DNA of 64,000 nucleotides, taken from the NCBI RefSeq assembly GCF_000003815.2, contig NC_049987.1, positions 22,993,661 to 23,057,660 on the forward strand, read 5' to 3'. Of the stretch, positions 22,401 to 34,300 are shown one piece after another; position 1 is the first letter of the stretch; every line of letters begins with the position of its first letter. The translations under genes and the position numbers were made by a program. Source of the stretch: Branchiostoma floridae (taxonomy: Eukaryota; Chordata; Leptocardii; Amphioxiformes; Branchiostomatidae). The notes beneath the pieces are model-generated. The model was given only the letters and a program-made list of their open reading frames with translations, was not told the DNA's origin and did no database searches.

Positions 22401-25400
22401 TGTGTCTAACTTCTTCATCAATTTCTACTGTACAGTTTACTTAAAAATCCTGAAGCACAATGCACATGAAATTCTATCTAGCCACGGAAGGGTTAAAAAA
22501 ACTTCAGTCTGCTAAGTTAGCTGTTTGGCATTGCAGCTGTATTGTTTATTGGGGTTAGGCAGGTCTGATAAGGGTAATTTTGTTGTAGAAAAAACAAACT
22601 ATTTGGTTCCATATTTCACTGTTTCCTTGACACTGTCCAGTTTCCAGGTTTTGGGGTCATCTGTCTGATAGACTGGCTGTCGACATTGATGATTCACAGA
22701 CTGTTATGTGTACATGTACATTGTGCTGTGTACATGTATGGTTCATTCTGCTCCAGTCAGTTCAAAGTCCAATTTGCTGTAAACCTACCACACCTACATA
22801 TCATCGTAAATTAGTAATACAACAAATAGCAACAAATACTTATGACAAAAGATTACACAAAAAACACTACCAGTACCATCACAATTTTTGTACATTGTAA
22901 CATCAGTATGCAATTCTTTTCTCAATCAATAGTAAAAAACAACAACTGGATATAATACTGAAGTGTGGACTGCCCAAAAGTAGCCTGGATACCATACCCC
23001 AACCTCAAGAGTCAAATATCTTTTCTGCACGATAGATACTTGAGATCAGGCTGGGGTTTGGTAACCAGGCTAGCCCAAAAGAAAAAGGTGGTAATATTAT
23101 TATTAACTGATGAATCAACAAAAAGTATACCAGCCCAATCAAGACAGCAAACATCGTTTTACATGTAACTAAATGATGCTGGTAATGTAGAACTTGTATA
23201 CCGGTAGTTGTTGCTAGTGTGTATAAGCAGAAGTGTGGCTTTGGTCTGTCTGTTTGAAAGTCTGTTCGTCATAAACAGCACAACAAAGAAATACTGTGCT
23301 AGTTTTTCACTGGTTGAAAAAAAATGCAGCATCCCAAACCAAAAGGAAGCAACATGGCAAAACTACTGCAGAATGGGCTCAATCTTTTGGTTTGCTAAAA
23401 AAGACAAACACATGTAGCCTGAGTATCATCCTCCCTAGTAACCGCTAGCTCACGACTTTCCGTGGTTAGCAAGCGAAAGTGATGAGCCAGCGGTTACTAC
23501 GGAGGATGATACTCAGGCTAAAACACATGAACTGATGAAGGATAACAATGTGCAAGACACTGATAATCTTGCCTAGATACCAGACTGTTTGAACTTTCCA
23601 TGGCCTTGTTGGATGTCCATCGTCACTTCGATGATGACTTCAATGGCGTCTCTGGTGCGACCGAAGGCCGAAGGCCGAGGCGCATATGCGTCCGCATGTC
23701 GGGCACACGACAGCGGTGCTGGGGATGGGTCTTCCCTCCTTCTCTTTCTCCTTCCTGTCTTGTCGTTTCTTCTCTATTTCATTTAGTCTATTGTTTTCAA
23801 AGTTTTTTACTCCCTGATGGACAGCGTGACGCCATGCGCATCTGTCCATTGCAGTAGTCTCCCATTCCCGGTGTGGAATGCTGCATGCGGAGAGGGACGA
23901 CTTCAGTGAGTCCTTGTAGCGCTTGTAAGGACGTCCGACTTTTCTCGTGCCGGAAGCAAGCTCACAGTAGAACACTGTCTTCGGGAGTCGTGCTTCGTCC
24001 ATGCGCACCACATGGCCAGCCCATCTCAGCTGGGCTTTCATGATGAGCGCTTCAATGCCCATCATGTTTGCTCGACGGAGCACTTCTGTGTTGGGAACCT
24101 TGTCTGTCCAAGAGATACCCATAATTCTGCGCAGGCAGCGGAGGTGAAATCTGTCCAGAGCTTTCAGCTGCTTTTTGTACAGTGTCCATGTTTCACAGCT
24201 GTAGAGTAGCGCTGTGATAACAACTGCTTTGTAGACTGCCAGCTTTGTCTGAAGTCTGATGCCACGTTCACCCCACAGCCGCTTCCAGAGCCTACCAAAG
24301 GAGGAGCCGGCTTTCGCAATCCTGTTGGACACTTCCTTGTCTGTGCTGCAGGATGAGGTCAGTGTACTTCCCAGGTAGGTAAAGCTCTCTACACTGTTTA
24401 GCTCTGTTCCTTCTATCATGATGTGAGGAGCTGCTAGTGACACTCCTGGCGCAGGTTGAAGCATCACTGCTGTCTTCTTCAGGCTAATTGTTAGCCCGAA
24501 GGCTTTACTGGCCGTTGACAGGCAGTTAGCGAGCTCTTGCAGGTCCGGTTCGCTGAGAGCAGCAAGGGCTCAGTCATCTGCAAAGAGAAAGTCTCTCACC
24601 AGGGCCTCCAGCACCTTGGTTTTTGCTTTGAGACGCCGTAGATCAAAGACCCGCCCGTCGCATCTGTAGCGGATGGTTATCCCGGCATCTGTCGCAGAGA
24701 GTGCTTTGAACAGCATGGTGGCAAACATGAGGCTGAAAAGAGTGGGTGCCATAACACAGCCCTGTTTTACTCCATTCGTGATAGGGAATGAGTCAGATAC
24801 TGTGCCGTTTCCCACAACACGGGCCATCATCCCATCGTGGAATGACCTGATGATGCTGACAAACTTTGGGGGACAGCCCAGTTTGGACAGGATTGACCAC
24901 AGGCCCTCTCGGCTGACTGTGTCGAACGCCTTGGTTAAGTCCACAAACATGATGTACAGGTTTTGATTTTGTTCGCGACACTTTTCCTGGATTTGGCGAA
25001 GTGTAAATACCATGTCTATGGTTCCTCTGTTACTTCTGAAGCCGCACTGGCTTTCTGACACCACGTCGTCCAGCAGGTGCTGTGTGATGCGATTGAGGAC
25101 AATGCGGGCCATGACTTTTCCAGCAGCACTCAGCAGCGAGATTCCCCTATGGTTATCGCATGCTGCTCTGTCTCCCTTGTGCTTGTAAAGATGAATGATG
25201 TTGGCGTCCTTAAAGTCCTGCGGCACCGATCCCTCCTTCCAGAACATTTGCATCAGTTCTGTCAGTTTGGCTGTGACAGCATCTCCTCCCTCTTTGAGGA
25301 CCTCAGGGGGTATGCCATCTGGCCCAGGTGCTTTTCCTCCTTGGAGTTGCTTAATGGCCTTCTGGGTTTCTTCCAGGCTGGGAGGGTCATCCAGAAAGGC

Positions 25401-27729
25401 CAAGAGTGGTCGCTGCGGCATGTCCTGGATTGCCTGTTGGTCGATATTGGAAGGTCTGTTGAGCAGCTGGCTGAAGTGTTGTCTCCAGCGCTCGGTTATG
25501 TCGCTCTTCTCTGTGAGGAGAGTACCATCAGCTGAGCGAACGGGTGCCATGGCATTGGACGAGGGACCATACACTGCTTTCAGACCTGAGAAGAACATTC
25601 TTGTGTTGTGTTCGTCTGCATACTGTTGCAGTTCTGCCGCCTTGGACTCCCACCACTTGTCCTTCATTCTTCTGAGTTCTACTTGAACTTTACTCCTGAG
25701 GTGTCTCAAGTGATCAAGCTTTGCAGTGGAGTTTTTATCATTCAGCCACCGTGTGAACGCTTCTTGCTTTTCCTTCAGAAGGCTGGTGATTTATTCATTA
25801 TTGTTATCAAACCAGTCCTGGTGTTTACGCTTTGTGTGACCTAGTGTGCGTTCAGATGTGTCAAACATTACTTTGCGAAAGTTGCCCCATGCTTTCTCTG
25901 GGTTACTTTCAGCTGGCAGTTTCTTGATCTGTTTCCATGGCCTACGTTATACTTATAGGCCAACTGTGATAGACCATGAAGATAGATACTGAGATTGGGC
26001 TGGGGGTCTGGAATCCAGGTTACCGATAATCCTGCAAATACCTTATACCCGTGGGTGACTTACAACTGGTTAACCATAGATAACTTGATGGGCATTTGAC
26101 ATAAGATGGAATAAGCATGTTGAACATTCTAAGTGTGTAAGTGATAATGGGCAGCAACATGAATTGTAGGTCATAGGTCAAAAGTGAAGGCCCCTGACAT
26201 GTAAACAGAGGTTCTCCGCTCCATCATTGTCTACATTTGCATAAAAAATGTCCTGACCTGTTGTCCTTATGTCTCCGGGGCCTTCACTTTTGACGTACAT
26301 GTATTAGTAATGTAACAGTGGGGTTTAAGCGCTGCCAAACTGACCACGCCAACAGCTCTTAGTGAAACGCAAGAAGGGCGAGTAGAACTGAAAAAACAAC
26401 AATATATACAAATATCCTGACCGACCCGGGAATTGAACCTCAGGGCCACAACACTAGCAGTCTAACTGATCCAGCCAAAAGCCTGACAGGCATTTGGCAT
26501 GGTCAGTTAGCGCTACTTGAAGCCCCACTTTTGCTTCATGTGCGCACTTGGAACAGTGAACATGCTTGGCTAAGGAAAGGAAAAACAGAATTATGGAACG
26601 GAAAGTGAAAACAGAGACTAAATCATGGATAATCCCAGGATTAAGGCAACACACATGTTGCCTAATCCAGAAAATACCCAGTAATGAACCTCTGTCCTGC
26701 AGAGCCCACCCAGGTGCCCAATTATGTTTTTAATGAGGGCATTATCATTCTAATTATGATCTATATTGAAGCGTTAATTGTTTTCTGTACACTAGTTCAT
26801 TCCAATTTGTTGTTCTAGCACCTAGATTCAATGAAAATCACTAGCTGTAAATAAAATAAAACAAGCTGTCAACATGTCTATTCGGGTGAAATAAATATAC
26901 TTGAGTAAACTTAAACTTAAACAAAAGACTTGTACTAGTTGTACAAATATGATGATGATCACAAAACAAACATCATTCATTGGCAATCGATTTATGTTAC
27001 CAGGGAAATCTGTTGAATCGACCAGAGTTGGACCTCTTTGTAACAACCATTCTGGATTTGGCTATCAACATATTTTGTACATGAAACACAATGAACGTTT
27101 CAAAACTGAAAGGAGAAACAAAAAAGGAGGAAGAAAAAACGTAATAAAATCTTGGACAGAGACAATACAAGACATATTTAGTAAGAAAAACGTGGGAAAC
27201 TTATGTTTTGTACATGTTATATAACAGATATGACAGTTGCAGAAAACGGTTCCTATATCGACCTGCAGCATGATATTTGTGTTTTGCCCAAATGGTCAAG
27301 GTTCAGTGACTCTGACCACGCGGCGGTCAAAACAGGTGAACAAAATAATTCCACACTTTCATTTCGACTTCGTGGAAATCATAAAGAGAGGAGCCACGCC
27401 TTTAAAACGGATCTAAAATCCAAGACAGGGCAGAAAATTTCGCCGAATCATCGCCATACGCCCACGCAGAGCCGAGTACACACGCAGAAGTTTTCACCGC
27501 AATAAAAAACAGAGAAAGGTTGTAAAGATGGCGCTCGTTCGACCGTATGTCTAAAAACAACAGCTCTGTTCGACGAAATACCGAGCTTTCTCCCTCTATC
27601 GTGTTATGGGTATATTCTACCTTTGTTCAGGATAAATTGTGCACCAACCGATCGGAGAAAAACAGGAAATGGAAGCCAGGAGCTTACGTGTTTCAGCGAG
27701 AGAGCGGAAGGCGGCAACCGGGAGGCCAT
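19478..27729 (-). CDS. LYRM2: LYRM2, small mitochondrial LYR-motif protein
   Basis: Three exons on the minus strand join in frame: 27729-27688 (14 codons, starts MASRLPPSALSLKH), 20074-19934 (47 codons, FLLRQQVLHLYRDILRSL through WARQEFKQNK) and 19555-19478 (25 codons plus TGA; EVIRMMLSRGRLQYKELQ, ends TLSLVK). The total is 86 residues, against 88 in human LYRM2. LYR-motif proteins are small helical matrix proteins that bind mitochondrial acyl carrier protein; LYRM2 is linked to complex I. The LYR motif is LYR in exon 2, followed by the family's basic helix. All junctions are phase 0 with canonical signals (GTAAGC donor, pyrimidine-rich CAG acceptors). Intron 1 is about 7.6 kb and carries a dead LINE. 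The promoter faces TIPRL. Confidence 0.92.
20195..20395 (-). mobile_element. tRNA-derived SINE (minus strand)
   Basis: Read on the minus strand, about 20395-20320 has an A-box-like CGTAGTCCAGTGGTTAGCGG and a B-box-like GAGTTCGATTCCGG. It is followed by GTGTCGCTC and a non-tRNA tail. The attached tail and position inside an intron favour a SINE over a tRNA gene. Confidence 0.65.
21530..21660. mobile_element. Fold-back element
   Basis: GAATTAAGGAATAGGTTCTAG near 21535 is matched inverted by CTAGAAACCATTCCTTAATTC near 21632-21655. The inner arms CATTCC and GGAATG also pair. It is about 130 bp and non-coding. Confidence 0.65.
23415..23520. mobile_element. Short hairpin MITE (TAGCCTGAGTA family)
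   Basis: The left arm TAGCCTGAGTATCATCCTCC and the right arm GGAGGATGATACTCAGGCTA are exact reverse complements. The interior also pairs (ACCGCTAGCTCA against TGAGCCAGCGGT). Family members with the same tips lie at 33024-33125, 58857-59008 and 60909-61010. Confidence 0.85.
23590..25945 (-). pseudogene. 5'-truncated, inactivated LINE (non-LTR retrotransposon) reverse transcriptase
   Basis: Minus-strand reading from about 25945 to 23640 encodes a LINE reverse transcriptase without its endonuclease. RT motifs in order are GKAPGPDGIPPEVL, NHRGISLLSAAGK, FVDLTKAFDTVSREGLW, GVKQGCVMAPTLF and the catalytic FLFADD. The C-terminal part (YLGSTL, LLYSCETWTLY, QLRWAGHVVRM) ends in a C2H2-type finger (CPTCGRICASAFGLRSHQRRH, spacing C-x2-C-x12-H-x3-H). 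Two in-frame stops break it: TAA near 25790 and TGA at 24570-24572 directly after FADD, where a Cys or similar codon is expected. The frame is otherwise preserved on both sides, so inactivation is fairly recent. It sits in LYRM2 intron 1, in the same orientation as the gene. I do not assign a clade. Confidence 0.85.
25946..27687 (-). other. LYRM2 intron 1, right part; no gene seen
   Basis: AT-rich intronic sequence. About 25965-26015 resembles the TAGCCTGG...CCAGGTTA fold-back tips. Open frames near 26267-27505 have no recognisable domain and are treated as chance. Confidence 0.55.
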
Positions 27730-28348
27730 GCCACCATCTTGAAAATAAAGTCAGGGAGAATACATTTTCTATGGTGAAGTCTTGCTCGTTTCTTATAATT
27801 AACCATAAGAAATGATACTTTTACGATAATATTCACTTAATATTAATACAAATAGTCCTAAAATTAAATTATAGCCCTAAATAAGGTACATAAAATGTTT
27901 TAATGATCACATAAAAGTACATTAGTGGATGACCCCGTATTTTCGACTGGCCTCGCGAGACTCTATTATGGAAGTTCCCAATATGGAAAACAGGTTACAT
28001 AAAGTTATATAAGAAATACTTTCCAGTTCTATATTTATTATACATACATATAGAGATTTATATTGTATACAATGCACTATTTAAGTAACTTTGAGATGTT
28101 TTTTTGACGTCTTAAACGGCATAAAATAGGATATATCTGTAAACAGTTACCTCCCTACTATAAACAAAATGAACCAATCCAAACCAAGATGGCCGCCTTC
28201 ATCGATGAGTTTTGATTTTACCTACTTTACCAATCTATAACGTTCGTTTTTCTGACCTGATCTCAGAATTGAAACAAGCTGTTGGATCTACATAGAAAGT
28301 ACACTACCGGAACTACACTCCTGTGTCGTTGTTGTCCTTATCCCGACC
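27730..28348. promoter_or_regulatory. Divergent start region between LYRM2 and TIPRL
   Basis: 619 bp separate the LYRM2 ATG (minus, 27729) from the TIPRL ATG (plus, 28349). The sequence just around each start is GC-richer than the AT-rich middle. No TATA box is clearly placed. A bidirectional promoter is inferred from head-to-head starts only. Confidence 0.5.
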
Positions 28349-31300
28349 ATGGCCAGCTCTAGCCCGCCACCCGACCCCCAGACGTCGCACCCTCCGCGGA
28401 GGATGCCGACCCCGCGGGCCAGGAAGGTGGAGGACTTCAGTTTCGGCCCGTGGACCATCACTGCTGTGAAGAGCCACATCATGCCGTCAGACGATATGGA
28501 CAAGTAAGTATCATCCGTATTCTGCTTTATGGGTAACCGTCTGTAAGACTCCATGGTGTTAATCACACATCAGCAGCCTACTTCATCTAGACAGCATCAT
28601 CAAGGTATCATCAAGGTATCATGATCAATTCAGTCTCAGTTGAAAAAATTTCTTGATAAATTGATTCATAACTTGGCGAATGACCGACTTCATTAAACAC
28701 CAACAACAAGTAAAAGACATAACAGGTATCCAGACTTATTAGCAATTTCCAGTGCAACGTTATGGTGGTACCGCGCCATCTGGCGAGGTAGCGGGGAATT
28801 TCACCACGGGCCGGTCACATGACTCTCCCTGGCCAATCGCAGCAGTCTCAGATGAGAAGCTCTTCCGTCAAGTCAGACATTCCAATCACTGCCGGCATTA
28901 TTCGGGTTTATTTCGTTTTTCGGTGGGTGTAACTTCATACACCTAGTTCCCAGTACGCTAAGCCCCTAAGTACAACCTTCAGGATGCGAGGCGCCGGCAA
29001 GAGGCGACTATCAGCTCGATGACCAATACGCATGGTCGGACCACGCTTCACTTCGGGATTGCCCTTCACCGGTCGTCAGTTCTCTCTCTCCGCCGATAGA
29101 CGAGCTGGAGGACGAGATTGACCACCAACTAGCTGAGGTATCGAGGAGTATTGAGAGGATCCAGTTAAACGAGGCACGCCTCCGGGAGCACGACCAACAA
29201 ACCAAACCCAAGAAAACGCAGCGCAACCCCCCTCCCCAAACCAGGGACATACGTCAGGATGACGTGCCTCGCAACTCCCGCGTGCGGATGACGTCACCCC
29301 CACGCGCCTTCTCGCGAGACCCGGACTCACGCACCTTCTCGCGAGATTTCGGTCAAGATGGGAGGGGGGCTCCTCGGAAGAATCCCTCTAGGCGTCCAGC
29401 GCATACAGACGAGTACGAACACACCCGCGGCTACCCGTCCCTGCGAGACATACGTTCCATGAACTATCTCCAGGATCCTTTCACGTCAGCCGAGCGAGTC
29501 CGGGCCCAGCCGAGGCAGCCACCGCCCGGCGACACGTTCGGCTGGGACCTCGACGGCGATAACAACAGGAGACCCAGGCGGCAGCGGGACTACTCTTCAG
29601 CGTCGGACGACGATGACAAGCCTTACCGAGGTAAGCGACGGCTTCGTAGCGGGTTGTCTCGCAAATCTCACGATAAAGTGAAACGTGAGGTCAGTTGGCC
29701 CCATGAATTCGTATTTTCGGCGTCATCCAAACTTGAACACGACCAATTGACATGGGACCAGTTCCTGGCTGGCGAACTGGCCATTATCCTAAGTAAGGAC
29801 ACTGATCCGTATGAGAGCTACAACAGAGCCCAGATTCTGCAGGGTGTAATGCTGGACATTCCACATTACACATTCAAAGGAGTCCGAAACTTCTATCGCA
29901 CCATGTTACGTCGTGCAGAACACGCATTGCTGGACCTCGATTCTCCACATACAGTAGCACTGGTGAGAGATCTCAAGCGTGACTACCTGCGCCGCCCGAC
30001 GGACGACGACGACGTCTCGCCCACAGTCAAGGTCAAGGGCAAGGCGATCAGCAGTGGGGCACCCTGTGCAGGTTACCAGCGGGGAACGTGCACGTATGCA
30101 TCTGACCATCTTGGCCCGTCCGGCGCCAACGCAAAGCACGTGTGCAAGTACTGCCACAAGTTTCGACCCGACGTTCCTCTGCAACACACACCTAAAGATT
30201 GCCCCTACGCCGACAAGGCCACACGCGACGCCTACGTGGCAGCTAGGGCATGACTAGCTTTCGGGTCGTCTACTACAGACTTGAACGCTGAGTTAGGTGA
30301 TGCATCAGACGTTCTTCACTTCGACAATCACTCTAGCGTTACCTTTAGTCCCCAATCAGAATTTGACAATGATTCCACTATTACATTAGGTTCCCAATCA
30401 GACTTAAGCAGTAGAACCGGCCCTGTTTTGGGACACACTACTCTCACGGAGACTCACGGTCAGGAGCCTGTCACCCTCGTCATGAACCCGCCGCAGAGCG
30501 GGGAGGCCACGGAGTGCAGCAAGGCATCGCTGGCAACGTCCCAAGACAGACCACACTCTGCATCTTCAGTCGGTAGCCTCACGCAGCACACCAGTAATGC
30601 CACCGCGGAGTCTCGGCGCCCATGCCCCGCACATACCGGACTGCGCATACAGCCAACACGACTTCCCGGCATCTCTTCGTGCTCAGGCCCGCACAGCTTC
30701 GCAGCTGGTCCAGTCGGTCTCGTCACAGCGGACATGTGGTCAGCAAATACCGTCACGACCCTTGACGTGCCTTCGCCTAAACCGATTCCTCCTCGCTCTG
30801 CCATTGAACTTCATGAGCTAGTGTACGACTCCGGGACACTCAACTTCCAGGGTTTACGTCTCCCCGTCAGTTCCAACTTGAAGATACCAGTGTGGAGGGC
30901 CACCTTGTCCCAGTACCACGACAGTAAGGTCGCAGACTTCTTAGAATTCGGCTGGCCCGTAGGTTACACCGCAGCGACACTGCCTCGGTCCACGGCACGC
31001 AACCACACGTCGGCGACACAGTACGGCGCTGATGTTGACGCGTATATAGCCAAGGAAACGAGACTCGGCGCTACCCATGGCCCCTTCGACGCTCCTCCCT
31101 TTGAGCGACTCACATGTTCGCCATTACAAACAGTGCCAAAGCGAGATTCTGACAAACGCCGAGTAGTTCTAGACTTGAGCTTTCCACCCGGGAATTCCGT
31201 CAACAGTGGTATACCCGGGCACGAATATCTGGGAGAGCAATTCAACCTTATACTCCCTAGTTACGACGCCTTCGAGGATCTACTCCGAAGCAAGGGTCAA

Positions 31301-34300
31301 GGCTGCTACATGTTTAAACGGGACCTTAGTCGCGCATACCGGCAGATACCAGTAGACCCGCACGATCACCATCTCCTGGGCTACTGCTGGCGAGGCAAAT
31401 ACTACTTTGATTCATCGTTCCCGTTTGGCCTTCGGTCGGCCGCCATGGCCTGTCAGCGGACCACCAACGCGGTGTCCTTCATCTATTCCCTCCAGGGTTT
31501 CTCCTGCGTCAATTACATTGATGACTTTGGCGGCGCAGACACCCCAAGCAGAGCGGACGCAGCATATCTCGCCCTGGGTCAAACGTTTGACGATCTCGGC
31601 TTGGCAGAGTCTATAGAGAAGGCCACTCCGCCCTCTACCGAGATGACCTTCCTTGGCGTAGGCTACAATTCCAGCGTGATGTCCAAGGCGGTGACACAAG
31701 ACAGACTCACCGACACCCTGAGCGAACTCGCGCTGTGGACAGACAAGAAGAGAGCAACGAAGCGAGAAGTTCAAGCCCTTCTCGGCAAGCTCTCCTTTAT
31801 CTCGGCCTGCGTCACACCCGGCCGCGTCTTCTTATCGCGTATCATCACGACCTTGAGGGGCTTACGCAGCAACCATCACAGGGTCCGCATCAGTACTGAA
31901 TTCCGCAAGGACATCAACTGGTGGCTCCACTTCCTGGTATTTGGACTGTATGGAGAAAAAACAAATAGCTGTTGTAGAATTTGTTGTTGTTGTTGTTGTT
32001 GTTGTCCTTGTTTAACGTCTACTTCTCCGCTAGACATGGTCTCTTGGTGCTTTTTCTGCTGGGTGCTCTTAGATTTGTTGACCTCGCTGGTGCTTGTACT
32101 CTGGTACTTTGCATATGCGTGTTTGGGATGTTTTAGACCTGCTCTGGAACCAAATACATCCTCTTGTTTGCTTCGTTCGTCAGGTCGCTTCGCATTCCTG
32201 CTAGGGATACAACATCCATCGTTCTTTCTTGTTGAGGGATAGTCAACAGAATTTCCTTTGGGCCTGTCGGTCCTACAGCGCTAGCTGAGGAGTGTGCTTG
32301 TGCACCTGGAGACAGTCTGGCATCCAGGGTAACAATGTAGAACTACATGTTTTTGCACCCTGACATTGGGACAGTTGTATATTCTGTTGTACATACGATA
32401 TACATTCGTACCCTCACTGTGGCGTCACATTCTCGTCTCTCCAATCACAGACTGGCGTCCCTGTTGGACATCCCCCAGCTACCAGAGATGCTGTTTGGTC
32501 AGAACGTGCTGAGAATAAAACACTCCGCAGGGTTTGGGATAGTTATTCTGTTGTACATGAGATACACATTCGTACCCTCACAGTGATGCTGTTTTCCCCA
32601 CCACAGACTGGCCTCCCAACTGGACATCCCCCAGCTTCCAGAGATGTTGTTCGGCCAGAACGTGCTGAGAATAAAACACTCTGCAGGGTTCGGGACAGTT
32701 ATATATTCTGTTGTGCATACGATATACATTCGTACCCTCACATTCTCGTCTCTCCAACCACAGACTGGCCTCCCAGTTAGACATCCCCCAGTTACCTGAG
32801 ATGCTGTTTGGTCAGAACGTGCTGAGAATAAAACACTCCGCAGGGTTCGGGATAGAGTTCAACGCCCTGGACCACATGAAACTGGTGGACAACAAACATG
32901 ACCTGATGAAGGTCGCTGTTTCTGAGGCCTGGAGGCAGGCAAGGTACAAATCATTCTGTAGTATGATAGTATGATGATACTGCAATCATGTAATGCTCTT
33001 TCCATCAAAGCATTGAAACATGTTAGCCTGAGTGCCATCTTCCATTGTGACGCAATCCTTTTCCTGGCCCAACAGCGGAGTTGGGATTCAGCCAGTGGTC
33101 ACTACAGAGGATGGCACTCAGGCTAGAAGCATGTGACCACTGCTATAAGATCCCTGAATTAGGGACATAGACTGTGACCAATTCAAATCAAGACTAGTTG
33201 AGTCTTGGGACAGGGTTGGGCATGTTTTGAAAATTCATCCGCCCTATAATTTACAAGCCCATTTTACAGTAACTTCCACTGGGTTAAGCAAACTTTTCAC
33301 TACTAGTAGCCTGAGACCATGGGGCTATTGATCTTTTCTAACTCTTTGGGAATACAGGAAGTGTAACTGTAAGGACTGAGACTGATTGTTACTTATCTTA
33401 TTGTCTCCCTGTAGATCCGGCAGTGAACACATCCACGAGGTGATCAAGCCTTTTGACTGGACCTTCAGCAGTAACTACAAAGGAACTCTACTTCAGGATA
33501 GTGTTCCACTGCAGGTCAGTAGTCTAGCAGTTATGTGGGTTTTGTAGATTTTAGTAAATGGTTAAGCTATCATGATGAATTTGAACATATCAATACATGT
33601 AATTTCAAATGTAATGTTTCAGTTTTTGTTTCACATTACTAGCCTGGACCCAGCCATTTTATCTTTAGTACCTTGGTTGATTCCTCCCTGTAATCACCCT
33701 GTTGTCAGAAAACCTTTTGCTGCCCTCCCTGCTTTAGTTTGTGTTGACGACCAAGGGGGCATACTAAGGCTGGAAAGGCTGGCATGCAGGGTATCACTTT
33801 TCTGGAAATGTCATAAATCTACAATGTGCTAGTTCCTACTATCATAACTTGGATGAGCAGTTCTGTGAACTATCAACAACAAGATGTGGTCTGTTCTGTT
33901 TGACAAACAGGTTGTAGAAACCACAGAGCTGATCGACATTGAGAGGCTGAAACAGAGGGAGAAAATCATGCCTATAGTGGCCACGTTTGGCCAGTTCCCT
34001 CAGTGCTCCCCAATAGACAGTTTTGACTGTAATCTTGTTTGTAAGACCTGGCTAATTATGCTGCTCTGTTGAACACACAGGTGGAAGAAACCACAGAGCT
34101 GATAGACATTGAGAGGCTGAAACAGAGGGAGAAAATCATGCCTATAGTGGCCACGTTTGGCCAGTTCCCTCAGTGCTCCCCAATAGACAGTTTTGACTGT
34201 AATCTTGTTTGTAAGACCTGGCTAATTATGCTGCTCTGTTGAACACACAGGTGGAAGAAACCACAGAGCTGATAGACATTGAGAGGCTGAAACAGAGGGA

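Larger units (their letters stand above)
20075..23589 (-). other. LYRM2 intron 1, left part; small elements only
   Basis: No exon is supported. It contains a tRNA-derived SINE on the minus strand (20195-20395), TAGCCTG...CAGGCTA type fold-backs (near 20880-20955, 22978-23078 and 23415-23520), a hairpin at about 21530-21660, and about 21815-21925, which matches the element near 677-775. About 20560-20655 resembles 41090-41180 (repeated CAGGTCCGGACCTGA-type blocks). Confidence 0.6.
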
